DNA of 64,000 bases from Flavobacteriales bacterium (GTDB lineage: Bacteria; Bacteroidota; Bacteroidia; Flavobacteriales; Weeksellaceae). The notes beneath the pieces were generated by a model. The model made no database searches and had not been told where the DNA came from. It saw only the letters and a list, made by a program, of their open reading frames with translations. Where the stretch lies: positions 74,348 to 138,347 of the forward strand of contig JACJZS010000004.1 in assembly GCA_020635515.1 (NCBI GenBank), in the 5' to 3' direction. A program made the position numbers and the translations under genes. Shown here one piece after another: positions 54,668-62,732 of this stretch (positions are counted from its first letter, which is position 1; each line of letters opens with the position of its first letter).

Positions 54668-54792
54668 GGCTTTTGGGCATATCTTCTCTTGCTTTTTGTT
54701 CTAATTTTTGTTCGTATTCATCTTGAGTAGATTAGTATGCTTTGTTTAGAGTTTCTTTTAATTTTCCAAGCATATCCATCATTATCGAACAT
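54668..54792 (-). pseudogene. Relic of a YbaB/EbfC-type nucleoid-associated protein gene
   Basis: Read on the minus strand from the ATG at 54792, the sequence gives MFD, then after a 1-base shift MMDMLGKLKET. This closely resembles the start of Flavobacteriia YbaB/EbfC proteins (MFGDMMGMMGKLKET type). It continues as LNKAY, a stop codon, then STQDEYEQKLEQKAREDMP, which resembles the C-terminal TLNKA...MP segment of the same family. The middle of the gene (about 60 residues) is missing. It therefore has a frameshift, an internal deletion and a stop. The match is from memory of the family, so the call is tentative. Confidence 0.42.
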
Positions 54793-54997
54793 ATCCATAA
54801 TTATTTTCTCTAGCTTAGTTCTAAAGAACATTTTTACGTTAATTATTTACTTGTAGATTCAGCTCCTTTTTTTTAGCTTAGCAACTAAATTGCACCTGTA
54901 ATTTATATTGATTAGCTTTTTTATATTAATTATTTTTGGCATTATTCTTACATTTCTACTTTAAGCATGTTTAACTGAATCTACTTCTAATCACATT
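54793..54997. other. AT-rich intergenic DNA
   Basis: About 205 bp of very AT-rich sequence between the YbaB relic and the SRPBCC gene. I see no open frame, clear promoter octamer or strong hairpin. Confidence 0.5.
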
Positions 54998-56080
54998 ATG
55001 AAAAAAATTCTATTTTTAATTAGCATCTTATTTTTCGGATTATTAATTGCATTTTTGGTAACTCCGTATTTCATAAAACCTAAATCCAAGGCAGTAGAAG
55101 AATACACATTTGATGTCCCTGTAGAGAAACTAATTCCTTATTTTTCTAACATGAAAAAATTCAATGAATGGAACTACTGGGCAGTGGCAGATAGCAATAT
55201 AGAAATTACATACTTTTTTCCATACAAAGGAGAACGAAGTTCTTTTGAGTGGAAATCAGAGGAACCTAACATAGGTAAAGGTCTTTATAAAATCAAAAAA
55301 ATCATTAAAAATGACTCCATAAAAGGAGAATTTTTGTTTGATGAGTATGAAAATACTGTTCAATCATTGTTTGTGTTTAGTAATAAAAATGAAAAATCAA
55401 CTTCTGTATCGTGGATAATATATCCTCCACAAACTTCTTATTTTGGAAGAATATACAATCTATATGTAGAAAACTACCTAGAAGACAAAATGCACGGCGG
55501 TTTTATAGAACTGGATAATATACTCAAAGGAAATTCCAGTAGAATTAGAAAGATTAAAGAAAATCTTGGGACAATAGCCGAAGTTGCAAATGACACTATA
55601 TTTATATATGGTATTCAACATAAAGATATAAAATTCAATGCTAGAGAGATTCAAAATTTAATTATTTCGGATTCGCGAAGCGTCCGTAGATTTTTACAGG
55701 ATAGCATACAAATACCTACCAAAGATTTAGGCAATCCGATTGCTTTCTATGAAGAAATTTCTCCCGAAAAAATCATTCAAAAAAGATATTCAACAACTAC
55801 AAAACCAGCACAATACAATTTATTTATTGGTTATCAAATTAATAATGATACGATTAAAACCAATAATGAATACAGCATTCAAATAATTAATCCTCAAAAA
55901 TGCATGACTCAATATAGTGCAGGAAATTATAAAGAGAAAAGCAAAGTAAAGGAAAAGTTTGAAACATACTACTTTAATAAAGGAAAATCCATTAAAAATT
56001 TCTACTGGGAAGAATATCAAAATCTAAACTCTGTTGATTCATTAACTTCTGAGCTTCAAATTTTTCAACCATTAAAATAA
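54998..56080 (+). CDS. Membrane-anchored SRPBCC protein with GyrI-like C-terminus
   Basis: 360 residues. An N-terminal hydrophobic helix (residues 3-25) is followed by a SRPBCC (START/polyketide-cyclase-like) domain at about 35-165: EEYTFDVPVEKLIPYFSNMK, FNEWNYW, and SFEWKSEEPNIGKG. The C-terminal half (about 195-360) is less clear but has the two-repeat beta-alpha-beta look of GyrI-like effector-binding domains. Such proteins bind small hydrophobic ligands; the ligand is unknown. It ends 4 bp before maf and is co-transcribed with it. Confidence 0.75.
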   Translation: MKKILFLISILFFGLLIAFLVTPYFIKPKSKAVEEYTFDVPVEKLIPYFSNMKKFNEWNYWAVADSNIEITYFFPYKGERSSFEWKSEEPNIGKGLYKIKKIIKNDSIKGEFLFDEYENTVQSLFVFSNKNEKSTSVSWIIYPPQTSYFGRIYNLYVENYLEDKMHGGFIELDNILKGNSSRIRKIKENLGTIAEVANDTIFIYGIQHKDIKFNAREIQNLIISDSRSVRRFLQDSIQIPTKDLGNPIAFYEEISPEKIIQKRYSTTTKPAQYNLFIGYQINNDTIKTNNEYSIQIINPQKCMTQYSAGNYKEKSKVKEKFETYYFNKGKSIKNFYWEEYQNLNSVDSLTSELQIFQPLK

Positions 56081-56084
56081 ACCT

Positions 56085-56660
56085 ATGTGGACTCATTTAG
56101 ACAATAAAAAAATAATTCTTGGTTCTAAATCTCCTAGACGAAAAGAACTATTAGAAAATCTAGGAATTACGTTTGAGGTAAAAACCATAGAGTTTGACGA
56201 ATCATATCCTAAAAATATTCCCATCTCTGAAATAACAAAGTACTTGGCAAAAAAGAAAGCAAGTAATTACTCAATAAATAAAAACGAAATATTAATCGTT
56301 TCAGATACTATAGTAGAAATAGATAATCGCATTTTAGAAAAACCAAAAACAGAACAAGACGCTCGAGAAATGTTAGTTAAATTAAGTAATAATTCCCACA
56401 ATGTACACTCATCACTAGGTATAAAAACCGACACGAGTGAAATCTATCTAAATGACACAACTAACGTTTTTTTTAATTCAATATCTGAGCAGGAAATAGA
56501 ATACTACATTAAACATTACAACGTAATGGACAAAGCTGGGAGCTATGGCATTCAAGATTGGATTGGTTTTGCTAAAATACAAAAAATAGAAGGATCATAC
56601 TATACCGTTATGGGAATGCCAACGCATTTGCTGTATGAAGAATTACAAAGAATACAGTAA
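56085..56660 (+). CDS. maf: Maf-family nucleotide pyrophosphatase
   Basis: 191 residues with the Maf signature ILGSKSPRRKELL near the start and IVSDTIVEI, KPKTEQDAREML and GSYGIQDWIGF. Maf enzymes hydrolyse dTTP, UTP or modified NTPs and so keep the nucleotide pool clean; some were first noted as septum-formation inhibitors. The normal length is about 190-200. It is translated right after the SRPBCC gene and followed by a strong bidirectional terminator. Confidence 0.95.
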   Translation: MWTHLDNKKIILGSKSPRRKELLENLGITFEVKTIEFDESYPKNIPISEITKYLAKKKASNYSINKNEILIVSDTIVEIDNRILEKPKTEQDAREMLVKLSNNSHNVHSSLGIKTDTSEIYLNDTTNVFFNSISEQEIEYYIKHYNVMDKAGSYGIQDWIGFAKIQKIEGSYYTVMGMPTHLLYEELQRIQ

Positions 56661-56693
56661 AAAAGGTTATTTTTTTTCAGTTCAATAGAAGGT

Positions 56694-56735
56694 AAAAACA
56701 AAGCTGTATTAAATTCCTAATACAGCTTTGTTTTT
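56694..56735. terminator. Bidirectional terminator between maf and tRNA-Arg
   Basis: A perfect 18-bp stem (AAAAACAAAGCTGTATTA and its complement) with a 6-nt loop, and T runs on both strands. Confidence 0.9.
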
Positions 56736-56743
56736 ATAATTTG

Positions 56744-56817
56744 TGACCGCGGAAGGATTCGAACCCTCAACCCTCAGAGCCGAAATCTGATATTCTATCC
56801 AGTTGAACTACGCAGCC
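56744..56817 (-). tRNA. tRNA-Arg (UCG)
   Basis: 74 nt on the minus strand. The acceptor GGCTGCG pairs with CGCGGTC through two G-U pairs; the D-arm contains AGTTCAACTGGATAGAA, the anticodon stem is TCAGA / TCTGA with the loop TTTCGGC (anticodon TCG, reading CGA), and the T-arm has GGGTTCGAATCC. CCA is not encoded. Confidence 0.94.
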
Positions 56818-56919
56818 AAAAAAAGATGAACAAAACTAACTCTTTTTTATGAAGTATAAAAATTGTTTTAGTTAAGCATTTAGCAATCGTATTCACTCGT
56901 CTTTTCCTGCTTTTATTTA

Positions 56920-56927
56920 TATATTTG
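56920..56927 (+). promoter_or_regulatory. -7 element of the YbjQ gene
   Basis: TATATTTG, a perfect TAnnTTTG match, 23 bp before the ATG. Confidence 0.55.
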
Positions 56928-56950
56928 TAACCAATTAATAAATACATAAA

Positions 56951-57265
56951 ATGATTATTACAACTACGGATAAAATACCTAATAAAGAAATCGTTGCAAT
57001 ACTCGGAATTGCAAGAGGTAGCACTGTAAGAGCAAGAAATATAGGAAGAGATATATTTGCAGGACTTAAAAACATTGTTGGTGGAGAAATTGAAGAATAC
57101 ACAAAACTCCAAGCTCAATCGCGAGAACAAGCATTGCAAAGAATGACAAAAGATGCTGAAAACCTAGGTGCAGATGCAATCATAAATGTAAGACTTACCT
57201 CTTCTATGGTAATGCAAGGTGCTTCTGAAATATTAGCATATGGAACAGCTGTAAAATTAAATTAA
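56951..57265 (+). CDS. YbjQ-family (DUF74) protein
   Basis: 104 residues with the YbjQ pattern: MIITTTDKIPNKEIVAILGI, GSTVRARNIGRDIFAGLKNI, GGEIEEYTKLQAQSREQALQ, and GADAIINVRL. These small pentameric proteins are often labelled heavy-metal-binding, but the role is not established. It is the first of three small plus-strand genes with 1-2 bp spacing, so they form one transcript. Confidence 0.93.
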   Translation: MIITTTDKIPNKEIVAILGIARGSTVRARNIGRDIFAGLKNIVGGEIEEYTKLQAQSREQALQRMTKDAENLGADAIINVRLTSSMVMQGASEILAYGTAVKLN

Positions 57266-57266
57266 T

Positions 57267-57401
57267 ATGAATTTCTTTTCTAGCTTGATTTTTATTGTAT
57301 ATGGAATTATTGGAATTGTATCTTTGATTCTGATTGTTTACTTAATTTACCGACGAATAAAAATTAAAGACAAAGAAGATTTTGAAAAAAGAGATAATTA
57401 A
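57267..57401 (+). CDS. 44-residue single-pass membrane protein
   Basis: A small gene between YbjQ and the next gene (1-bp and 2-bp gaps): MNFFSSLIFIVYGIIGIVSL, then a continued hydrophobic stretch and a charged tail YRRIKIKDKEDFEKRDN. It has one transmembrane helix followed by a cytoplasmic charged tail. No family is recognised. Its tight spacing, its ATG and the sensible topology support it as real. Confidence 0.7.
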   Translation: MNFFSSLIFIVYGIIGIVSLILIVYLIYRRIKIKDKEDFEKRDN

Positions 57402-57403
57402 AA

Positions 57404-57778
57404 ATGGGAAGAAGATTACGATTTTATAGTTTAGGTCTTATTTTAGGCGTTATTATTGTTTTTTTAATGTTTGGGAATCGGGATTTTTCGTGTAATGTAA
57501 TGCCAAATCAACGTGTACTTACCGAAGTTCATACTAAAAAAATAGAGTTTTCTAAACAAAGCATAAAACAACTCAATGAATTGTCACTTTCTGAAAAGTT
57601 TGTAACTGATACAGTTCTGTACGATGGAGATATAAATTTTAGTGAAAGTAATGCTCAGAAAGAACCTTGTCCTGATTATAAAATCTATTATCCTGAAAAG
57701 GAAAAAAAATATTACGTTCTTTTCACAAAATGCAAAGAGAACGTAATTATAGATGGTGTTTTTCTAAATCAAAAGTAA
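57404..57778 (+). CDS. Membrane-anchored DUF4258-like protein
   Basis: 124 residues: an N-terminal hydrophobic helix (LGLILGVIIVFLMFG), then a periplasmic part with VLTEVHTKKIEFSKQSIKQL and LYDGDINFSESNAQKEPCPD. This resembles the short DUF4258 proteins of Flavobacteriia; function unknown. Three Cys (one after the helix, two later) could form a disulfide. It is the last gene of the YbjQ unit, converging on the NifU-like gene with only 3 bp between stops. Confidence 0.65.
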   Translation: MGRRLRFYSLGLILGVIIVFLMFGNRDFSCNVMPNQRVLTEVHTKKIEFSKQSIKQLNELSLSEKFVTDTVLYDGDINFSESNAQKEPCPDYKIYYPEKEKKYYVLFTKCKENVIIDGVFLNQK

Positions 57779-57781
57779 TAT

Positions 57782-58648
57782 TTATCCGTTTATTGCTTCT
57801 ACGGATTCCACTTCGTTTGGTAAAAACTGTTTTAGCATAGTTTCTATTCCATTTTTAAGTGTGATTGTAGAAGAAGGACAACCAGAGCATGCTCCTTGTA
57901 AAAGCATTCTTACTGTTTTGGTTTCTGTTTCATACTCTACAAGCTCAATGTTTCCTCCATCTCCTGCAACTGCAGGATTTACATATTCTTCTAAAATATC
58001 CTTGATTTTATGTTCTATTTCAGAGAATGCTCTATTATTGTTTTCTGATTGTTTTTCAGGATAATTCTCGATATGAGAAATTGCTTTTCCTGATTGTAAA
58101 TATTCTAGAATTTGAACTCTTAATTCATTTGCTAGTTCGCTCCAATCAAAATCCTTGTTTTTAGTTACCGAAACATAATTTTGATGAATAAAAACTTCCT
58201 TTACAGAACTAAATTGAAATAAAAATGAAGCTAGAGGAACTTGTGTTGTTTCATCTTTGTCTTTCACTTCCAACATTCCATTTGTTAGAATTTTATTTGA
58301 AACAAACTTCATCACTTCTGGGTTTGGAGTCATTTCTGCATATAAAGAAAATGGTTCTCTTTTTTTCTGAGGAATCAAAGAATTATTCTCTTCTAAATAA
58401 TTATTAACTATATTTTTAAGTTCGTCGATTACATCTTCCCAATCAATTTGTGGTACTTTCTCTAATGCAATAAAATTAGCTGTAAAATATACTTTATTGA
58501 TAAACGGAAATTGTAATAAGGTATTCGCAATCGGACTTTCTGTATTAGAATCCTCTCTAGAAAACTCATAACTCCCATGCACTAAAACATCATCTGATTT
58601 CAATTTAATGATATTCGGACTCTCCGTAGTTTCTATATAAACTCTCAT
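57782..58648 (-). CDS. NifU-like Fe-S scaffold with duplicated Nfu N-terminal domain
   Basis: 288 residues from the ATG at 58648. A GTG at 58663 lies inside the -7 element and is unlikely to be the start. There are two tandem Nfu_N domains (about 1-90, IETTESPNIIKLKSDDVLV; about 105-195, AEMTPNPEVMKFVSNKIL) and a C-terminal NifU domain (about 210-288). The NifU domain has AVAGDGGNIELVEYE and the cluster-binding C-x-x-C in GACSGCPSST. Such proteins assemble or deliver 4Fe-4S clusters to target enzymes. Two N-terminal domains are seen in other Bacteroidota. Confidence 0.9.
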   Translation of the reverse strand: MRVYIETTESPNIIKLKSDDVLVHGSYEFSREDSNTESPIANTLLQFPFINKVYFTANFIALEKVPQIDWEDVIDELKNIVNNYLEENNSLIPQKKREPFSLYAEMTPNPEVMKFVSNKILTNGMLEVKDKDETTQVPLASFLFQFSSVKEVFIHQNYVSVTKNKDFDWSELANELRVQILEYLQSGKAISHIENYPEKQSENNNRAFSEIEHKIKDILEEYVNPAVAGDGGNIELVEYETETKTVRMLLQGACSGCPSSTITLKNGIETMLKQFLPNEVESVEAING

Positions 58649-58662
58649 GTTCAAATTTTCCA

Positions 58663-58670
58663 CAAATTTA
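58663..58670 (-). promoter_or_regulatory. -7 element of the NifU-like gene
   Basis: Minus-strand TAAATTTG, 14 bp before the ATG at 58648. It implies a very short leader and fixes the start codon. Confidence 0.55.
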
Positions 58671-58724
58671 CTCCAAAAAAATCAATATAAACTAGTTTAA
58701 TTATTAGATAATATAATGATTCTA

Positions 58725-59609
58725 TTATTCATCAAACAATGAACTACTTACATATCTATCTCCTCTATCACAACAAATAAAAACCACCACTCCTGATTGT
58801 ATTTTTTTGCATAATTTTAAAGCAACTGCCAAAGCTCCTCCACTACTCATTCCTGCAAATATACCTTCTTCTTTTGCTAATCTTCTTGCCATTTCTGTCG
58901 CTTCTGCTTGAGATACATCGTATACTTCATCTACTCGACTTGGTTCAAAAATTTTAGGTAAAAACTCAGGTGACCAACGTCTAATTCCTGGGATAGAAGA
59001 ACCTTCGGTTGGTTGTGCTCCAATAATCTGAACTTGAGGATTTACTTCTTTCAAATAACGAGAAACTCCCATTATAGTACCTGTTGTTCCCATAGAAGAT
59101 ACAAAATGCGTAATTTCTTGGTTGGAATCACTCCAAATTTCAGGACCTGTAGTTTTGTAATGAGCATTGTAATTATCTGGATTCGCAAATTGATTTAACG
59201 TTTTATATCCTTGTTTCTCTACCATTTCATCTGCCAATTCTCTAGAATATTCTATTCCTTTTTCTGCTGGCGTAAGGATAAGTTTTGTACCCAATGCTCG
59301 CATGGTTTTTATTCGTTCTAAAGTAGAATTTTCTGGCATAATTAAAGTCAAATCCACTTCTAAAGAAGTTGCAACCATAGCAAGTGCAATTCCTGTGTTA
59401 CCGCTTGTTGCTTCTACAATTTTATCTCCTTTTTTTAAATCACCACGCTTCAAGGCTTCATTTATCATATTAAAAGCAGGTCTGTCTTTTACGCTTCCTC
59501 CAGGATTTTGTCCTTCTAATTTTGCGTAAATTTTAACATTAGGGAATTCTTTTCCTATATTTTTTAGTTCTACTTGTGGAGTTTTTCCTATTACATCTAT
59601 AAGTTGCAT
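58725..59609 (-). CDS. cysM: Cysteine synthase (CysM type)
   Basis: 294 residues; a PLP enzyme making cysteine from O-acetylserine and sulfide (or thiosulfate for CysM). K41 in GGSVKDRPAF carries the cofactor, and the family shows EATSGNTGIALAM and a glycine-rich FVSSMGTTGTIMG. The wording GRSVKDR-like with PAF and the short length favour CysM over CysK. The substrate comes from the cysE product encoded three genes upstream in the same unit. Confidence 0.93.
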   Translation of the reverse strand: MQLIDVIGKTPQVELKNIGKEFPNVKIYAKLEGQNPGGSVKDRPAFNMINEALKRGDLKKGDKIVEATSGNTGIALAMVATSLEVDLTLIMPENSTLERIKTMRALGTKLILTPAEKGIEYSRELADEMVEKQGYKTLNQFANPDNYNAHYKTTGPEIWSDSNQEITHFVSSMGTTGTIMGVSRYLKEVNPQVQIIGAQPTEGSSIPGIRRWSPEFLPKIFEPSRVDEVYDVSQAEATEMARRLAKEEGIFAGMSSGGALAVALKLCKKIQSGVVVFICCDRGDRYVSSSLFDE

Positions 59610-59622
59610 ATCGTATTTTTAA

Positions 59623-60111
59623 TTATAATCCTATCTTTAAATCGTATTCTTCTTTATTTTGAAATGGAACCTGAAAAGAAATTCCCGAAATAGAGGTATT
59701 TATATCTCCTTTCATGGTTATTAAAAACTTTTGATTTTTAAGTATATTTTTAAGCAATCCTGCTTTTGCATCTTCAAATACATTCATTGCGGGTATTTTT
59801 ACTTCTATCGGTAGCGTAAAATCGCTGTTTCCTTTCATGTTTACTGAAGTTTCGTGTTTTACATCTGCTACTTTTTTATCATCTAAAAAGACTTCTAATG
59901 CTACTGATTCTACATCTCCACCAATTGCATTTGGGTTGTAAAAAATAGCATCTGCTTTCAAGAGTATCTCTCCTTTTAATGATAATGATTGTAACTTTAC
60001 ATTTTCCAACGATCGAAATTCTGGCTTTTCAGGATAAGTACACGATACCATTAGAATTAAAAAAGAGGCAAAAAATAATGTGTAGATTCTTTCTTTGATT
60101 GTTTTTTTCAT
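59623..60111 (-). CDS. LEA_2-like lipoprotein
   Basis: 162 residues with signal and lipobox LMVSC (Cys24), then a beta-rich domain: SLENVKLQSLSLKGEILLKA, FYNPNAIGGDVESVALEVFL and FTLPIEVKIPAMNVFEDAK. This follows the LEA type 2 (water-stress) pattern with the characteristic NPN. Function is unknown; it is probably attached to the outer membrane on the periplasmic face. Its start overlaps the previous lipoprotein's stop by 4 bp and it ends 13 bp before cysM. Confidence 0.82.
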   Translation of the reverse strand: MKKTIKERIYTLFFASFLILMVSCTYPEKPEFRSLENVKLQSLSLKGEILLKADAIFYNPNAIGGDVESVALEVFLDDKKVADVKHETSVNMKGNSDFTLPIEVKIPAMNVFEDAKAGLLKNILKNQKFLITMKGDINTSISGISFQVPFQNKEEYDLKIGL

Positions 60112-60698
60112 CTTTTACTTTTTAGTTTAGTGACAACTTTTCCCGAAAATCTATTTACCAATCTATCTACTAACTGCTCTATGTTTACTTTATTTTTTTC
60201 TACAACACTGCCTGTTTCATCTTTTCCTGCTTCTGAATTATCATATACTTCAGCATCTATTTTAGATTCTTTTTTGGTTGTAGAATCACTTAAAAAACTT
60301 ACAACTTCCATTCCATAATGATGGATTTTTATGGTTTTTATTTCGTTGTTTTCATCTCGTCTTGAATCTCTTCCTTCAAATTTTTGACATCTAATTTGCT
60401 TAATTGTAAGAGAGTATCTTATGGAATCGGAACTCGTTTCATTTAAAATTAAGTTTCTTTGTGCTAACTCTTCTCTTAAATTAGTACTAAACTGAGCAAT
60501 CATGCTATCACTTTCTTCTTTTCCTATTTCATCATTTATAATTTCTGGATTATACTGATAATTAATAGTTACTGGAATATCTAAAACATTGCTGTAATTA
60601 AGTTTATTATTGAAGTTCCCCGCAGTAGAATTGGTAATTGCACAAGAAGAAAATACAAGTACTCCAAATAAAAACAAAAAGACTTTTTTAACTATCAT
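60108..60698 (-). CDS. Lipoprotein of unknown function
   Basis: 196 residues from the ATG at 60698; a longer frame would extend far into cysE and is rejected. Signal and lipobox VLVFSSC, then AITNSTAGNFNNK. The body has YSNVLDIPVTINYQYNPEII, then a charged region and a C-terminal helix. I do not recognise the family. Its start overlaps the cysE stop by 11 bp and its end overlaps the LEA_2 gene by 4 bp, so it is tightly coupled within the cys unit. Confidence 0.8.
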   Translation of the reverse strand: MIVKKVFLFLFGVLVFSSCAITNSTAGNFNNKLNYSNVLDIPVTINYQYNPEIINDEIGKEESDSMIAQFSTNLREELAQRNLILNETSSDSIRYSLTIKQIRCQKFEGRDSRRDENNEIKTIKIHHYGMEVVSFLSDSTTKKESKIDAEVYDNSEAGKDETGSVVEKNKVNIEQLVDRLVNRFSGKVVTKLKSKR

Positions 60699-61482
60699 GA
60701 TACAATTCTGATTTATAATAAATTTTTGAATCTTCGGGAACACTTTTAGTAATCCAAACGTTTCCTCCGATTACCGAATTCTTCCCGATAACTGTTTTTC
60801 CGCCTAAAATAGTAGCACCTGCATATACTACTACATTGTCATCTATCGTTGGATGTCTTTTAGATTGAGCATCTTCTTTGCGTACCGATAATGCTCCAAG
60901 AGTAACTCCTTGGTAAATTTTTACGTGATTTCCTATTTGAGTAGTTTCTCCTATTACGACTCCTGTTCCATGATCTATACAAAAATATTCTCCTATTGTT
61001 GCACCAGGATGTATATCTATTCCCGTTTTTTCATGAGCAAATTCTGTAATCATTCTAGGAAGAACTGGTACATCTAATTTTAGAATTGCATTTGCAATTC
61101 TATAAGAAACAATGGCAAAAAATCCAGGATAAGAACGAATCACTTCGCACTTAGAAGTAGCTGCAGGATCTCCATCGAGCATCGCTTGCAAATCTTTCTG
61201 AAGCAAATGATAAACTCTAGGAATCTCATCAAAAAAATCTTTGGTTATTTTTTTAGAATCCTTACAATCATGAAATCCTTCTATCATTTTTTGGAACTTA
61301 AACTCCAGTTTTTCTTCTGCTAATTTCACCTCTTGTAACGTAGAAAAAACATTCTCACAAAACTCAGGAAATAACCATTCTATTAGTTTGTGATAAAATT
61401 TACGCACCGAAGAAACCGAAAGAACAATTTCTGATTCTAAATGACTTTTTAAAAGTAACTGATGAAATTTCGTTTTTTCCAT
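60688..61482 (-). CDS. cysE: Serine O-acetyltransferase
   Basis: 264 residues; acetylates serine with acetyl-CoA, the committed step to cysteine. An N-terminal helical part (ALLQKDLQAMLDGDPAATSK) precedes the left-handed beta-helix hexapeptide repeats (FAHEKTGIDIHPGATIGEYF, IDHGTGVVIGETTQIG, and KRHPTIDDNVVVYAGATILG). The catalytic H is in the CIDHGTG motif. The enzyme is usually feedback-inhibited by cysteine and can form a complex with the cysteine synthase. It is in the same unit as cysM. Confidence 0.95.
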   Translation of the reverse strand: MEKTKFHQLLLKSHLESEIVLSVSSVRKFYHKLIEWLFPEFCENVFSTLQEVKLAEEKLEFKFQKMIEGFHDCKDSKKITKDFFDEIPRVYHLLQKDLQAMLDGDPAATSKCEVIRSYPGFFAIVSYRIANAILKLDVPVLPRMITEFAHEKTGIDIHPGATIGEYFCIDHGTGVVIGETTQIGNHVKIYQGVTLGALSVRKEDAQSKRHPTIDDNVVVYAGATILGGKTVIGKNSVIGGNVWITKSVPEDSKIYYKSELYHDS

Positions 61483-61484
61483 TT

Positions 61485-62729
61485 TTATTTTTTTTCTGTT
61501 CCTGAAGTACTTAATAGCTCAAAGGTATTTAATTTAAAATACGTAACCGCAGAAATCACATGATCGAATATATCCGCCATAATGTATTCGTAATTTTCCC
61601 AACGCTTGTCTTTACTAAAAGCATAAATCTCTATGGGAATTCCTTGTGGAGTTGGTGCCAGCTGACGCGACATTAAGGTCATATCTTTATTAATAACAGA
61701 CAATGATTGTAAATACAAAGAAATATACTTCCTAAACAAACCTACGTTAGTTAGATTCCTACCATTAATCAATAAACTCTTATCTGCTTTAACGTCTGTA
61801 TTGTATTTCTCGATGTCAGCTTGTTTTTGTTCTATATAGGTTTTTATCAGTTGAATTTTCTTTAATGATTCTAATTCTTCATTAGTAAGAAATTTAATAT
61901 TTTCTTGTTTAATGATTATTGAACGTTTTATTCTTCTTCCTCCTGACTCTTGCATTGGTCGCCAGTTTTTGAATGAATCAGAAATTAATGCATACGTAGG
62001 AATAGTGGTAACAGTATTATCAAAATTTTGAACTTTAACCGTAGCTAAGTTTATCTCAATTACATTTCCGTCTGCTCCGTATTTTTCCAGCGTAATCCAA
62101 TCTCCTATACGTACCATATCGTTAGCAGAAACTTGAATACTTGCCACCAAACCTAAAATCGTATCGCGAAATACCAGTAAAATAATTGCTGAAGCAGCTC
62201 CCAAAGTGGTAACTAATTGCCAAATTGGAATTCCTGTAACAATACCAAAAGACAATACAAACCCTGCAATCCACGCAAAAATCATGAGTACTTGAATGTA
62301 ACTTTCTATTGGTTTATCTTTTATTCGAGGTATCGTTCTAAAATGATCTTTAAGGGAATGCAATAAACTTCTAATTAAAATCAAGACCAAAACCACTCCC
62401 GTTATGTAAAGTAATTTTAATGCTAATTTCTCTAAGTAATCAAACTCAGAAAAAATAACTGGAACGGATTCTAATGCAATTATATATGAAAGTAAATGCG
62501 TAAAATTCCTTACTGCTCTATTCTGTACCAGCAAATCATCAATTTTGGTTTTTGATTTTTCTACCAACTTGGTAACTATATTCAGTAAAAACCTCCAAAG
62601 TGTAAAATCTATTATATAAATTACTATTAGCAACAAAAGCAACAAAGTAAACATGTTGGCATATTTTGCATAATCATCTGCAAGACCTAATGATAAATAG
62701 AAATTATATATTTGGTTGAAATTCTTCAT
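61485..62729 (-). CDS. MscS-family mechanosensitive channel (YbdG-like)
   Basis: 414 residues: about five N-terminal transmembrane helices, the pore helix region (LVTTLGAASAIILLVFRDTI, then LGLVASIQVSANDMV) and the MscS beta domain (VRIGDWITLEKYGADGNVIE, NFDNTVTTIPTYALIS). A long C-terminal cytosolic part with LMSRQLAPTPQGIPIEIYAF matches the YbdG type. It opens under membrane tension to release solutes on osmotic downshift. It lies 2 bp upstream of cysE and 3 bp after the methyltransferase, so it is part of the same transcript. Confidence 0.92.
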   Translation of the reverse strand: MKNFNQIYNFYLSLGLADDYAKYANMFTLLLLLLIVIYIIDFTLWRFLLNIVTKLVEKSKTKIDDLLVQNRAVRNFTHLLSYIIALESVPVIFSEFDYLEKLALKLLYITGVVLVLILIRSLLHSLKDHFRTIPRIKDKPIESYIQVLMIFAWIAGFVLSFGIVTGIPIWQLVTTLGAASAIILLVFRDTILGLVASIQVSANDMVRIGDWITLEKYGADGNVIEINLATVKVQNFDNTVTTIPTYALISDSFKNWRPMQESGGRRIKRSIIIKQENIKFLTNEELESLKKIQLIKTYIEQKQADIEKYNTDVKADKSLLINGRNLTNVGLFRKYISLYLQSLSVINKDMTLMSRQLAPTPQGIPIEIYAFSKDKRWENYEYIMADIFDHVISAVTYFKLNTFELLSTSGTEKK

Positions 62730-62732
62730 TTT

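Noticed and set aside
56795..57139. 114-residue minus-strand open frame
   Set aside because: It overlaps tRNA-Arg and the well-supported YbjQ gene.
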